Part shown: positions 25,862 to 33,690 of the stretch, in pieces
Numbering within the stretch: position 1 is the first letter of the stretch
Layout: each line of letters opens with the position of its first letter
Assembly: GCA_045636705.1 (NCBI GenBank)
Contig: JAZTYA010000029.1
Span: forward strand, 1 to 60,130
Direction: 5' to 3'
DNA: 60,130 nucleotides
Origin: SFWF01 sp045636705
GTDB taxonomy: Bacteria; Bacillota; Clostridia; Oscillospirales; Acutalibacteraceae
Position numbers and translations under genes: made by a program
The notes under the pieces: model-generated
Databases searched by the model: none
What the model saw: only the letters and a program-made list of their open reading frames with translations
What the model was told of the DNA's origin: nothing

Positions 25862-26500
25862 ATGTGGTTTAAGAGAACTAGAGAGGATATTCAGGCGGTC
25901 AAGGACCGTGACCCTGCCGCAAGAAGCAGTTTAGAGATTTTCTTTCTCTATCCCGGCGTTAAGGCAATCAGAATGCATAGGAAGGCAAACTTCTTTTATA
26001 GACACGGTATGTTTTTTTGGGCTCGTTTAATTTCACAAAGAGCCGCAAGGAAAACAGGAATAGAAATACACCCCGGTGCCACAATCGGCAGAAGGCTTGT
26101 AATTGACCACGGAACAGGGGTTGTAATCGGAGAGACTGCCGAAATTGGCGACGACGTTTTAATTTACCAAGGTGTAACCTTGGGTGGTACGGGTAAGGAT
26201 ACGGGAAAGCGCCACCCAACCATTGGCAACAATGTTATGATAAGTTCAGGCGCAAAGGTGCTAGGACCTTTTAAGGTTGGCGACAATGCGCGTATTGCCG
26301 CAGGTGCGGTAGTGCTCGAAGAGGTGCCCAAAGATGCAACCGTTGTCGGCGTGCCGGCGCGTGTTGTAAGACTTGCAGGACAAAAGGTGACACCCCTTGA
26401 CCAAATTCACATTCCCGACCCGATAATGCAAGAGATATGTAGACTTGAGGGTCAGATATATAATCTAAACAAAAAAATCACCGAATTGGAGAACAAATAA
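25862..26500 (+). CDS. cysE: Serine O-acetyltransferase
   Basis: CysE makes O-acetylserine, the carbon acceptor for cysteine synthesis. At 212 residues this is the short Gram-positive form, lacking most of the N-terminal helical domain of the E. coli enzyme. The left-handed beta-helix shows hexapeptide repeats from about residue 68, with catalytic-type IDHGTGVVIGETAEIGDD and GGTGKDTGKRHPTIG. A coiled-coil-like tail ends the protein. The T-box upstream ties its expression to uncharged tRNA-Cys. No cysK is nearby. Confidence 0.95.
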   Translation: MWFKRTREDIQAVKDRDPAARSSLEIFFLYPGVKAIRMHRKANFFYRHGMFFWARLISQRAARKTGIEIHPGATIGRRLVIDHGTGVVIGETAEIGDDVLIYQGVTLGGTGKDTGKRHPTIGNNVMISSGAKVLGPFKVGDNARIAAGAVVLEEVPKDATVVGVPARVVRLAGQKVTPLDQIHIPDPIMQEICRLEGQIYNLNKKITELENK

Positions 26501-26501
26501 A

Positions 26502-27881
26502 ATGAAGATTTTTAATACCTTAACACTTAAAAAGGATGAACTTATTCCTCTAGAGGAAAACACCTTACGCATCTATGCTTGCGGACCTACCGTTTATAAC
26601 TATATCCACATAGGAAACGCGCGTCCTCTTTGCGTGTTCGACGTGCTACGAAGATACCTAGAGTGGCGTGGTTACAAGGTTAATTTTGTTCAGAACTTTA
26701 CCGATATTGACGATAAACTTATCAAAAAGGCAAACGAAGAGGGAATTACCGTTGCCGAGGTTGCAAAGCGTTATATCGAGGAGTTCTGGGCAGATGCTAA
26801 GGGTCTTAACGTTCGCGAGGCTACCTATCATCCTAAGGCTACAGAGAACATTGATGCGATTCAGGAGATTATTACATCCCTTATTGAAAAGGGATTTGCT
26901 TACGAGTCCAAGGGAGACGTATATTTTAGAGCAAAGAAATTTTCTGAGTACGGAAAGCTTTCTCACCAGCCTCTTGACGACCTGGAGGCAGGCGCTAGAA
27001 TCAGTGTTGCCGAAATAAAGGAAGACCCGATGGACTTCTGCCTTTGGAAGTCGGCTAAAGCAGGAGAACCTTATTGGGAGTCTCCTTGGGGCAACGGAAG
27101 ACCGGGTTGGCATATTGAGTGCTCGGCTATGGCAGGAAGATTTTTAGGCAAGACTATCGACATTCATTGCGGCGGTCAGGACCTTATCTTCCCCCACCAC
27201 GAGAACGAAATTGCACAGTCTGAGTGCGCAAACGGCTGCGATTTTGCAAGATACTGGATGCATAACGGCTATATTAACGTTGACAATCGCAAAATGTCAA
27301 AGTCGTTAAACAACTTCTTCACAGTTCGTGAGGTTGCAAACGTTTACGGTTATGAGCCGATTCGTTATCTTATGATTTCTTCGCACTACAGAAGCCCTAT
27401 TAACTATTCGACCGACATTTTAGAGCAAGGCAAAAACGCGCTTGAGCGCCTTTATACCTGCCGAGACAACCTTGATTTTGCTTTAAGGAATGCAGAAGAA
27501 GGCGGCACAGAGCCCGAGTTTTTGGCAAAATACAGAGAAGACTTCATTACCGCTATGGATGACGACTTCAACACCGCTGACGCTTTAGGCGTGCTCTTTA
27601 GCCTTGTAAGAGAGATTAATACTCTTATTGCAAACGGACCTCGCAAGGCAGAGGTTGAGGCTTCGATTAAACTTTTTGATGAGTTAACTTACGTTTTCGG
27701 CTTGGTTTATAACCGTAAGACAGAGGACCTTGATAGCGAGGTAGAAGAATTAATCGCTAAGAGAACCGAGGCCAGAAAAAATCGCGACTTTGCTACTGCC
27801 GATGCTATTCGTGATAAGCTTAAGGAAATGGGTATCGTTTTAGAGGATACTCCTCAAGGTGTAAAATGGAGCAGAGCATAA
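26502..27881 (+). CDS. cysS: Cysteinyl-tRNA synthetase
   Basis: CysRS charges tRNA-Cys. The 459-residue class I enzyme has the HIGH motif (YNYIHIGNARP), zinc ligands including C29 and the later CSAM and HHENE stretches, and KMSKS (RKMSKSLNN). It starts one base after the cysE stop and shares the T-box, so synthesis of cysteine precursor and charging are co-controlled. It overlaps the next methyltransferase gene by 16 bases. Confidence 0.97.
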   Translation: MKIFNTLTLKKDELIPLEENTLRIYACGPTVYNYIHIGNARPLCVFDVLRRYLEWRGYKVNFVQNFTDIDDKLIKKANEEGITVAEVAKRYIEEFWADAKGLNVREATYHPKATENIDAIQEIITSLIEKGFAYESKGDVYFRAKKFSEYGKLSHQPLDDLEAGARISVAEIKEDPMDFCLWKSAKAGEPYWESPWGNGRPGWHIECSAMAGRFLGKTIDIHCGGQDLIFPHHENEIAQSECANGCDFARYWMHNGYINVDNRKMSKSLNNFFTVREVANVYGYEPIRYLMISSHYRSPINYSTDILEQGKNALERLYTCRDNLDFALRNAEEGGTEPEFLAKYREDFITAMDDDFNTADALGVLFSLVREINTLIANGPRKAEVEASIKLFDELTYVFGLVYNRKTEDLDSEVEELIAKRTEARKNRDFATADAIRDKLKEMGIVLEDTPQGVKWSRA

Positions 27882-28600
27882 AAAAAGAGCCGATAGGCAA
27901 GGGGCTTTTTGTTGCCGTGTCGAAAAACCACACCTTTGGCACCGATGCGGTACTGCTCGCCAACTTTTCGAGTGATAAGAAGATTAAAAAGCACTGTGAT
28001 TTAGGTATGGGTTGCGGTATTATATCCATGCTTTTACTCCGTGAAGAAAAAGTAGAAGAAACCTTTGGAGTTGATATATCAAAAGAAGCGGTAGATTTAG
28101 CAAAATACACCGCTGACGAATATGCTCGCGGCAAATTCACTCCGATTTTAGCCGATTTAAAGGAACTTCGCGGGATTTTGCCTTTTTCGGAATTCGACCT
28201 TGTTACCTGCAACCCGCCGTACAAGGCAGAGGGAGCAGGAATAATAAGTTCATCTGCTACAGATAAGGCGGCTCGCCACGAAACCGAGTGCAGCTTAGAG
28301 GATGTAATTGCGGTGTCTTCAAAACTGCTTAAGTCTTCGGGAAGATTGTGCATTTGTCAGCGTCCCGAAAGGCTTGCCGACATTTTTGACCTTATGAGAA
28401 AATATAAGTGCGAGCCTAAAAGACTGCGCATTGTTTGCAAAAAGGTCGGTGCAGAGCCGTGGCTTGTTTTGGTCGAGGGCAGACGCGACGGCAAAAGCGG
28501 CGTTAGAATTATGCCTCCGCTTTTTGTGTATGATGAATTTGGCAATCTGTCCGACGAAATGATAAAAATTTACGGGGATTATAAGGAGGGGCATCTATAA
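27866..28600 (+). CDS. tRNA1(Val) adenine-N6-methyltransferase family protein
   Basis: This 244-residue Rossmann-fold methyltransferase resembles TrmN6/YfiC, which modifies A37 of tRNA-Val in E. coli. The SAM loop is DLGMGCGIISMLLL and the catalytic N6-adenine motif is TCNPPYK. Family members are often annotated only as methyltransferases, so the exact RNA target is uncertain. It overlaps cysS by 16 bases and rsmI by one base, so it is in the T-box operon unless an internal promoter exists. Confidence 0.87.
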   Translation: MEQSIKKEPIGKGLFVAVSKNHTFGTDAVLLANFSSDKKIKKHCDLGMGCGIISMLLLREEKVEETFGVDISKEAVDLAKYTADEYARGKFTPILADLKELRGILPFSEFDLVTCNPPYKAEGAGIISSSATDKAARHETECSLEDVIAVSSKLLKSSGRLCICQRPERLADIFDLMRKYKCEPKRLRIVCKKVGAEPWLVLVEGRRDGKSGVRIMPPLFVYDEFGNLSDEMIKIYGDYKEGHL

Positions 28601-29427
28601 TGGCAGGAAAACTTTATATAGTAGGAACGCCGATAGGAAACCTTTCGGATTTTTCTCCTCGTGGCGCCGAAACCTTGGAGAAGGTTGATTTTATAGCCGC
28701 TGAGGACACCCGTGTTACCGTAAAACTTTTAAACCACCTAGGAATTTCCAAACCGATGCTTTCTTATTATGAGCATAATAAAAGGGAACGCGGCGGCGAA
28801 ATAATGGAAAGAATTTTAGCAGGGGAAGACTGCGCGCTTGTTTCCGATGCAGGTATGCCTGCAATTTCTGACCCAGGCGAAGAACTTGTCGCCTTAGCCT
28901 ATGAACTCGGCGTTTCGGTCGAGTCGGTTCCTGGTCCTACCGCCGTGGCAACGGCACTAGCCGTTTCGGGAATGAAAAGCGGAAGATTTTGTTTTGAAGG
29001 CTTTTTGTCGGTTAACAAACCTTCTCGTAAGGCCCATTTAAACGAGCTTTTAAAGGAAACTCGCACAATGATTTTTTACGAGGCTCCGCACAAGCTTGTC
29101 GCAACTCTTAAGGACATGTATTCGTCCTTTGGCGACCGCAAGATAGCAATTGTAAGGGAGCTTACAAAGCTTCACGAAGAGGTTATTCACACAACCCTTG
29201 GCGAGGCTATAAACCTTTATGACGATGAAAAGAAGGCAAGAGGCGAATTTGTGCTTATAATCGAAGGATATACTCCTGAAGAAGAGAAGGAGTTTACCTT
29301 AGAAGAGGCGACAAAAATCGCAAGCGCTTATATGGAAAAAGGAGACCCCGCATCAATGGCGGCAAAGAAGGCGGCAATTGATACAGGGCTTAAAAAAGGC
29401 GACATATACAGAGAGTTAACAAAATAA
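28600..29427 (+). CDS. rsmI: 16S rRNA (cytidine(1402)-2'-O)-methyltransferase
   Basis: RsmI methylates the 2'-OH of C1402 in the 30S decoding centre. The 275-residue product starts GKLYIVGTPIGNLSDFSPRG and has LVSDAGMPAISDPG and VPGPTAVATALAVSG, the tetrapyrrole-methylase-fold signatures of this family. It overlaps the preceding methyltransferase gene by one base. Pairing of these two genes is frequent in Firmicutes. Confidence 0.96.
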   Translation: MAGKLYIVGTPIGNLSDFSPRGAETLEKVDFIAAEDTRVTVKLLNHLGISKPMLSYYEHNKRERGGEIMERILAGEDCALVSDAGMPAISDPGEELVALAYELGVSVESVPGPTAVATALAVSGMKSGRFCFEGFLSVNKPSRKAHLNELLKETRTMIFYEAPHKLVATLKDMYSSFGDRKIAIVRELTKLHEEVIHTTLGEAINLYDDEKKARGEFVLIIEGYTPEEEKEFTLEEATKIASAYMEKGDPASMAAKKAAIDTGLKKGDIYRELTK

Positions 29428-29428
29428 G

Positions 29429-29457
29429 TTGTTATTTTAAAGAATATGTAGTATAAT
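29429..29457 (+). promoter_or_regulatory. Promoter of the LCP-family gene
   Basis: TTGTTA (29429-29434) and TATAAT (29452-29457) are spaced by 17 bases and lie 60 bases before the ATG at 29517. Confidence 0.8.
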
Positions 29458-29516
29458 AGGCGTAGTTGGAAAAACTTGGCGTTTTTTAACTCATTTCAAG
29501 GAAAAGGAAATATTAA

Positions 29517-31133
29517 ATGGATATTTATTCAAATTCTAAAAATCCAAAACATAAAAAAAGAGGTAAAAAAACAAATAAGAAGGCAAGCTTGAAAACAAAG
29601 ATAGGGGATTTCTTTTTAAGAATTAAAGAGTGGTTCCTTTCTATGCCGGCAAGGAAGAGGGCTATAGTTGTTGCGTTAATAGCTGTTATCCTTGTTTTAG
29701 TGATTGTTGCAAGCATTATTTTGGGATATGTAATCAAGGTTTCGAACGCTTATCATCACGATGATGATTTCTGGATTGATAACGTTGAGCCGATTTCGAA
29801 GGACGTTACAAATATAGCTCTCTTCGGACTTGACACAAGAGACAAGAACTCTTTTGAAGGCCTTTCGGACTCGATTATGGTCTTGTCTTTAAACAAGAAA
29901 ACCGGTTCGATAAAGATTGTTTCGGTAATGCGCGACTCGCTTGTCAAGATTCCGGGATATGAAAATCCGCGCAAGATAAATTCTGCCTATTCTTTAGGTG
30001 GACCGACACTTGCGGTTCAAACCTTAAATGCGAATTTTGGGCTTGATATAACCGAGTATGCTACGGTTAACTTTTCTGGTATGGCCGATATTATTGATGC
30101 GGTTGGCGGAATATACGTAAACGTTTTAAAGTCGGAGCTTAACGCTTATAACGGATTGAACCATAACATCGAGCATCAGGCGAAGGCACAGGGTGTAGAG
30201 CCTCAGTTGGTTGCTAGCGCAGGATATCAAAAGCTTAACGGCATGCAGGCAGTTGCATGGGCAAGAATTCGTTCGGTTGCAACAGAGGGTGGAGAAGGTA
30301 ACGATTTTGGTCGAACCGACCGCCAAAGATACGTTATGGAGCAACTTTTAAATACTGCTACAAATATGGGTGTTTCTGAATATCCGTCACTTATAAACGG
30401 ACTTTTACCTTACGTTAAAACCTCTCTTTCGGTATCCGAAATTGCAAGTCTTTCAACCCTTCTTGTTAAGGGGATGACCTTTGAAGAAAGCAGAATACCG
30501 CAGAGCAAGTATATAATCAACGGCAACTTTAGCGTTTCGGGCGTTGGTTCAACCGTTTATTACAACCTTGATTATGCGGCAAAGGTTTTATACGCTTATC
30601 TTTATGAGGGAACCTCACCTGAGGATTATATGGAGCAAAACGGCGTTGATAAAACAGGTTGGTATGGTAAAAGCAATTCCACAACCGACACCACCGTCAC
30701 AAGCTCTAAAACATCCGTAACAGAGGATAAAACCTCTTCAAAAACAACAACCAGCAAGGCAACCGTGACAAGCGCGCCAACCTCGTCTGCAACAGAGGAG
30801 AAAACCTCCTCGGATAAGGTTGTGAGCGAAGAGGCTTCTTCAGAGGAAACGGTAAGCGAAGAGGCTTCTTCAGAGGAAACGGTAGCTCAAGGGGACGAAA
30901 GTTCAGAGGAAACAAAGACCTCTAGCAGTGAAGAGGAAATCTCATCAGAAGAGGCTTCAAGCGAGGCTTCTTCGACCGAAGAGGCACCGACCGATAGCGA
31001 AACAGAAGTTTCAAAAGAACCTGAAAACAGCGTAGAGTCAGAGGAAACCGATACCTCTGAGGAACCTACGGATAGTGCAGCCGAAGAGCCTTTTGAGCCT
31101 GAAGAAAACGAAACGGCCGAAGAAGCGGCTTAA
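29517..31133 (+). CDS. LytR-CpsA-Psr family cell-wall protein with acidic tail
   Basis: LCP enzymes transfer polyprenyl-linked glycopolymers to peptidoglycan outside the cell. This 538-residue protein has a basic cytoplasmic N-terminus, one membrane helix (50-73) and an LCP domain (about 95-270) with SIMVLSLNKKTGSIKIVSVMRDS and, near its end, GNDFGRTDRQR. Beyond about residue 385 lies a 150-residue tail very rich in Ser, Glu and Thr, likely a disordered wall-spanning region. It contains an exact 30-bp tandem repeat. It has its own promoter and no operon partner. Confidence 0.93.
   Translation: MDIYSNSKNPKHKKRGKKTNKKASLKTKIGDFFLRIKEWFLSMPARKRAIVVALIAVILVLVIVASIILGYVIKVSNAYHHDDDFWIDNVEPISKDVTNIALFGLDTRDKNSFEGLSDSIMVLSLNKKTGSIKIVSVMRDSLVKIPGYENPRKINSAYSLGGPTLAVQTLNANFGLDITEYATVNFSGMADIIDAVGGIYVNVLKSELNAYNGLNHNIEHQAKAQGVEPQLVASAGYQKLNGMQAVAWARIRSVATEGGEGNDFGRTDRQRYVMEQLLNTATNMGVSEYPSLINGLLPYVKTSLSVSEIASLSTLLVKGMTFEESRIPQSKYIINGNFSVSGVGSTVYYNLDYAAKVLYAYLYEGTSPEDYMEQNGVDKTGWYGKSNSTTDTTVTSSKTSVTEDKTSSKTTTSKATVTSAPTSSATEEKTSSDKVVSEEASSEETVSEEASSEETVAQGDESSEETKTSSSEEEISSEEASSEASSTEEAPTDSETEVSKEPENSVESEETDTSEEPTDSAAEEPFEPEENETAEEAA
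30825..30884 (+). repeat. Two exact 30-bp tandem units in the LCP tail
   Basis: Positions 30825-30854 and 30855-30884 are identical and encode SEEASSEETV twice. The exact match at silent positions indicates a recent duplication and possible length variation between strains. Confidence 0.95.
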
Positions 31134-31205
31134 AAAACAAAAGGAAGATGCTTAAGAGTCGTACTCTAAAGGACAGTTCTAAAATTTGTCCTCATCGCCC
31201 GATGT

Positions 31206-31313
31206 ACTGCACCACAGGCTGCAATCAAAGAATCTAAGTAATTAGGTTTATTTGTTATGGGACAAAGTGTTTTAGCGTGAAATCGCATAAAAGGGACAAA
31301 ACTTTTTAGCGCG
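31206..31313. mobile_element. Possible insertion-sequence end remnant
   Basis: The gap after the LCP gene holds two similar 21-bp direct copies, GGGACAAAGTGTTTTAGCG at 31259-31277 and GGGACAAAACTTTTTAGCG at 31293-31311, 34 bases apart. Repeated GGGACAAA...TTTAGCG blocks recall the multiple terminal repeats of IS21-type elements, but no transposase is present and I cannot confirm the family. Upstream, ACTGC...GGCTGCAATCA (31206-31227) resembles 32780-32801 beyond the Fic gene (17 of 22 identical). Confidence 0.35.
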
Positions 31314-31356
31314 GACACCTAAATAAAACAACATTGATTCCCCACAAAAACTAAAA

Positions 31357-31389
31357 TTATCCGCCCGAAGAAATTCGGGCGGATTTTTT
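31357..31389 (+). terminator. Strong terminator downstream of the LCP gene
   Basis: ATCCGCCCGAA (31359-31369) and TTCGGGCGGAT (31374-31384) form a perfect 11-bp stem with a GAAA loop, followed by a T run. It lies more than 200 bases past the LCP stop, beyond the suspected insertion remnant, and separates it from the Fic promoter. Confidence 0.9.
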
Positions 31390-31427
31390 ATGCAAAATTC
31401 ATTTAAAAGGGTATAAATATCATTTTT

Positions 31428-31447
31428 TATACTATAATATTAGTATA
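31428..31447. promoter_or_regulatory. AT-rich palindrome upstream of the Fic promoter
   Basis: TATACTA and TAGTATA flank a 6-base centre directly upstream of the -35 box at 31454. It could be an operator or just an AT-rich UP region. Confidence 0.35.
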
Positions 31448-31453
31448 ATTGTG

Positions 31454-31482
31454 TTGACAAAACACGATTTGGGTGTTAAAAT
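31454..31482 (+). promoter_or_regulatory. Promoter of the Fic gene
   Basis: TTGACA (31454-31459) and TAAAAT (31477-31482) have 17-base spacing. The leader would be about 75 bases long. Confidence 0.85.
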
Positions 31483-31490
31483 ATTAATAA

Positions 31491-31519
31491 TCTAGTTAAA
31501 TTTGCACATTTTAACCAGA
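31491..31519. promoter_or_regulatory. Inverted repeat at the Fic transcription start
   Basis: TCTAGTTAAA (31491-31500) and TTTAACCAGA (31510-31519) match at 9 of 10 positions around a 9-base spacer, centred just after the expected start site. This is where a repressor would bind. The winged-helix C-terminus of the Fic protein itself is a candidate, by inference. Confidence 0.45.
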
Positions 31520-31562
31520 TTGTTAACGTGGAACTCTGCAGATTTATTGTTTTAGGCGGTGA

Positions 31563-32762
31563 ATGACTATTATGAGTTATGTTTTGTTGTCTCATTTGTA
31601 TTATAAAGATAAAAACGAATATAAAGCCCTTTATGAACAAAGAATTTCGGCTGAATCAACCCGTGTTCTGCCAATAAAAATTGGAAAACATAAAGCTTTT
31701 TATTGTTTGTGCCCTGAAATACACAGTATCAGTATGCAGATAATGCAACTGGATAAAAATATTTCTCAAATTCAAAACGAACTTCCTAATGCGGCATTAA
31801 TACAATTTGCTAATAGATGCTTAGTTGATGAAATCAAACTCACAAACGATATTGAAGGCGTTTACAGCACAAGGAAAGAACTAGCCTCAGTTCTTAACGA
31901 AGTCAGCAATAAAGCAAAGAAAAAACGTTTTTATGGTTTATTAAACAAATATAAAATGTTGATTAGTGACAATGAATTTGCATTAAACACATCAACCGAC
32001 ATAAGGGACATCTATAACGATTTGGTTTTAAAAGAAGTTTCCGAAGATTGTGCGGATAATGTTCCCGATGGTGAAATTTTCAGAAAAGATATGGCGGAAG
32101 TCACAACACCAACCCAAAAGGTGATTCATAAAGGGGCTTATCCTGAAACAAAAATTATTCAGCTTATGGAACAAGCACTTAATATTTTAAATCAGAAAGA
32201 AATCCCGATATTAGTTAGGATTTCGGTTTTTCATTACCTTTTTGGATATATCCATCCTTTTTATGACGGCAACGGAAGAACCTCTCGTTTTATAAGCAGT
32301 TATCTTCTTTCGAAAGAGTTTGAATTTTTGATTGGTTTTAGGCTTTCTTATACGATAAAAGCACATATAAAAGAATATTATGACGCTTTTAAGGAATGTA
32401 ATGACGAAAAAAACTTAGGAGATTTAACCCCGTTCATAATTATGTTCCTCAATATAATTCTCGAGTCGTTTCAAAACCTTTATGACGCTCTGGAAAAAAG
32501 AATCAATTATTTATTAAAGTTTTCAAATGTTATTGATAGTAATTCAAAAATGTCGGATGATTTAAAAGCGTTTGCTAACATCTTAATTCAAGTTTCATTA
32601 TTTTCTAACGAAGGAATTACAAAAAAACAATTAGGCTTAGAACTAGATATTAGCGAATCAACGGTAAATAAACGCCTGGCTAAATTACGGGAAATGGGAT
32701 TGCTTTTAGAAGAAAAGTGTAAACCTGCAAAATATATGTTGGATTTGAATGAGCTTTCTTAA
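31563..32762 (+). CDS. Fic-domain protein with inhibitory helix and winged-helix tail
   Basis: Fic proteins usually AMPylate target proteins. The core motif HPFYDGNGRTSR is complete (catalytic H231). An N-terminal inhibitory motif [S/T]xxxE[G/N] is present as TNDIEG (residues 94-99), making it class II, with Glu98 expected to block ATP. The last 60 residues hold a winged helix (GITKKQLGLELDISESTVNK). ATG at 31572 is an alternative start. The gene is more AT-rich than its neighbours, is alone under its own promoter, and sits between repeat remnants, suggesting transfer. Its target is unknown. Confidence 0.93.
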   Translation: MTIMSYVLLSHLYYKDKNEYKALYEQRISAESTRVLPIKIGKHKAFYCLCPEIHSISMQIMQLDKNISQIQNELPNAALIQFANRCLVDEIKLTNDIEGVYSTRKELASVLNEVSNKAKKKRFYGLLNKYKMLISDNEFALNTSTDIRDIYNDLVLKEVSEDCADNVPDGEIFRKDMAEVTTPTQKVIHKGAYPETKIIQLMEQALNILNQKEIPILVRISVFHYLFGYIHPFYDGNGRTSRFISSYLLSKEFEFLIGFRLSYTIKAHIKEYYDAFKECNDEKNLGDLTPFIIMFLNIILESFQNLYDALEKRINYLLKFSNVIDSNSKMSDDLKAFANILIQVSLFSNEGITKKQLGLELDISESTVNKRLAKLREMGLLLEEKCKPAKYMLDLNELS

Positions 32763-32834
32763 TTTTCCCCCTTTTGTGCATAGCAGCATAGGCTGCAATT
32801 AGTTGTGAGCAGGGTTAAGGGTTTTAGGTTCTCC

Positions 32835-32874
32835 TAACAAGTGACGTTTGGGCGCCTAAACGTCCTGCTTGTTA
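32835..32874. repeat. 40-bp imperfect hairpin downstream of the Fic gene
   Basis: TAACAAG pairs with CTTGTTA, and inside it GACGTTT pairs with AAACGTC around GGGCGCCT. There is no T run after it. It may be a fragment of a mobile element or a transcript end structure. Confidence 0.5.
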
Positions 32875-32889
32875 CGGTATAAGACAAAA

Positions 32890-32928
32890 TTAAAAGGAAG
32901 CACGAAATTTTCGTGCTTCCTTTTTTAT
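32890..32928. terminator. Bidirectional terminator between Fic and nif3-like genes
   Basis: AAGGAAGCACGAAA and TTTCGTGCTTCCTT form a perfect 14-bp stem flanked by A and T runs on both sides, between the plus-strand Fic gene and the convergent minus-strand gene ending at 32929. Confidence 0.9.
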
Positions 32929-33690
32929 TTATATGTTTATGTGTTTTATGGGGCAGAAATGGGTTTCGGTAACGGGAGTGCCCTCGAAAGCTTCTCTTAA
33001 AAGCTTTGCAACAACGGGAACGATTATATCTTCGGTCGGGAAATGTCCTGCATCGAAAAGGGTAAAGCCAATTTCGTGAGAATACATAAAGTGGTCGTAT
33101 TTGCAGTCGCCCGTAAGATAAGCGTCAGCGCCCGTGCTGATAGCCTGCTTAAAGAGTCCGCCGCCGCCACCCGAACAGATAGCAAGTCTTTTAATAAAGG
33201 TGTTATCCCCAACATAATTTACATTGGTGTTTAAAGTCGCAGAAATCTTTTTAGCAAGTTCATCTGCAGAGATGGGTTCGGGCAGTTCGCCAACACGACC
33301 AACCGTGAAGAAAACTCCTTCGCCTTCGGGTCTTATAACATCGGTAAGTTCAAACATTTTACAGAGCAGGTCGTTAATACCACCCTCTGCGGCATCAAGG
33401 TTTGTGTGTGCCGAGATAACCGAAATATCGTTACGAATAACCCTATAAATCAGGCTGTCGCTAGTAACAGTTTTAAGTCCGTCAAAAATAACGGGGTGGT
33501 GGGTAACGATAAGGTTTGCGCCGTTTTCCACAGCGTCCGAAATAGCCTTGTCGGTAAGGTCAAGGCATACGTGAATACCTTTTACAATACTGTTTCCGCT
33601 ACCAACCAAAAGACCAACATTATCCCCCTGCATTGTGTAGGAGAAGTCGAACTTTTCGTTTAGAAAATCAAATACTTCAAAAACGGTCAT
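32929..33690 (-). CDS. Nif3-like dinuclear metal centre protein
   Basis: This 253-residue protein belongs to the NIF3/YqfO family (GTP cyclohydrolase 1 type 2-like). Metal-binding motifs include LIVTHHPVIFDGLK, VISAHTNLDAAEGG and the C-terminal DAGHFPTE. It is the short form without the central PII-like insert found in B. subtilis YqfO. The in vivo role is unclear. Its start overlaps the glnS stop by one base. In many Firmicutes it accompanies trmK; here it is with tRNA synthetases. Confidence 0.92.
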   Translation of the reverse strand: MTVFEVFDFLNEKFDFSYTMQGDNVGLLVGSGNSIVKGIHVCLDLTDKAISDAVENGANLIVTHHPVIFDGLKTVTSDSLIYRVIRNDISVISAHTNLDAAEGGINDLLCKMFELTDVIRPEGEGVFFTVGRVGELPEPISADELAKKISATLNTNVNYVGDNTFIKRLAICSGGGGGLFKQAISTGADAYLTGDCKYDHFMYSHEIGFTLFDAGHFPTEDIIVPVVAKLLREAFEGTPVTETHFCPIKHINI

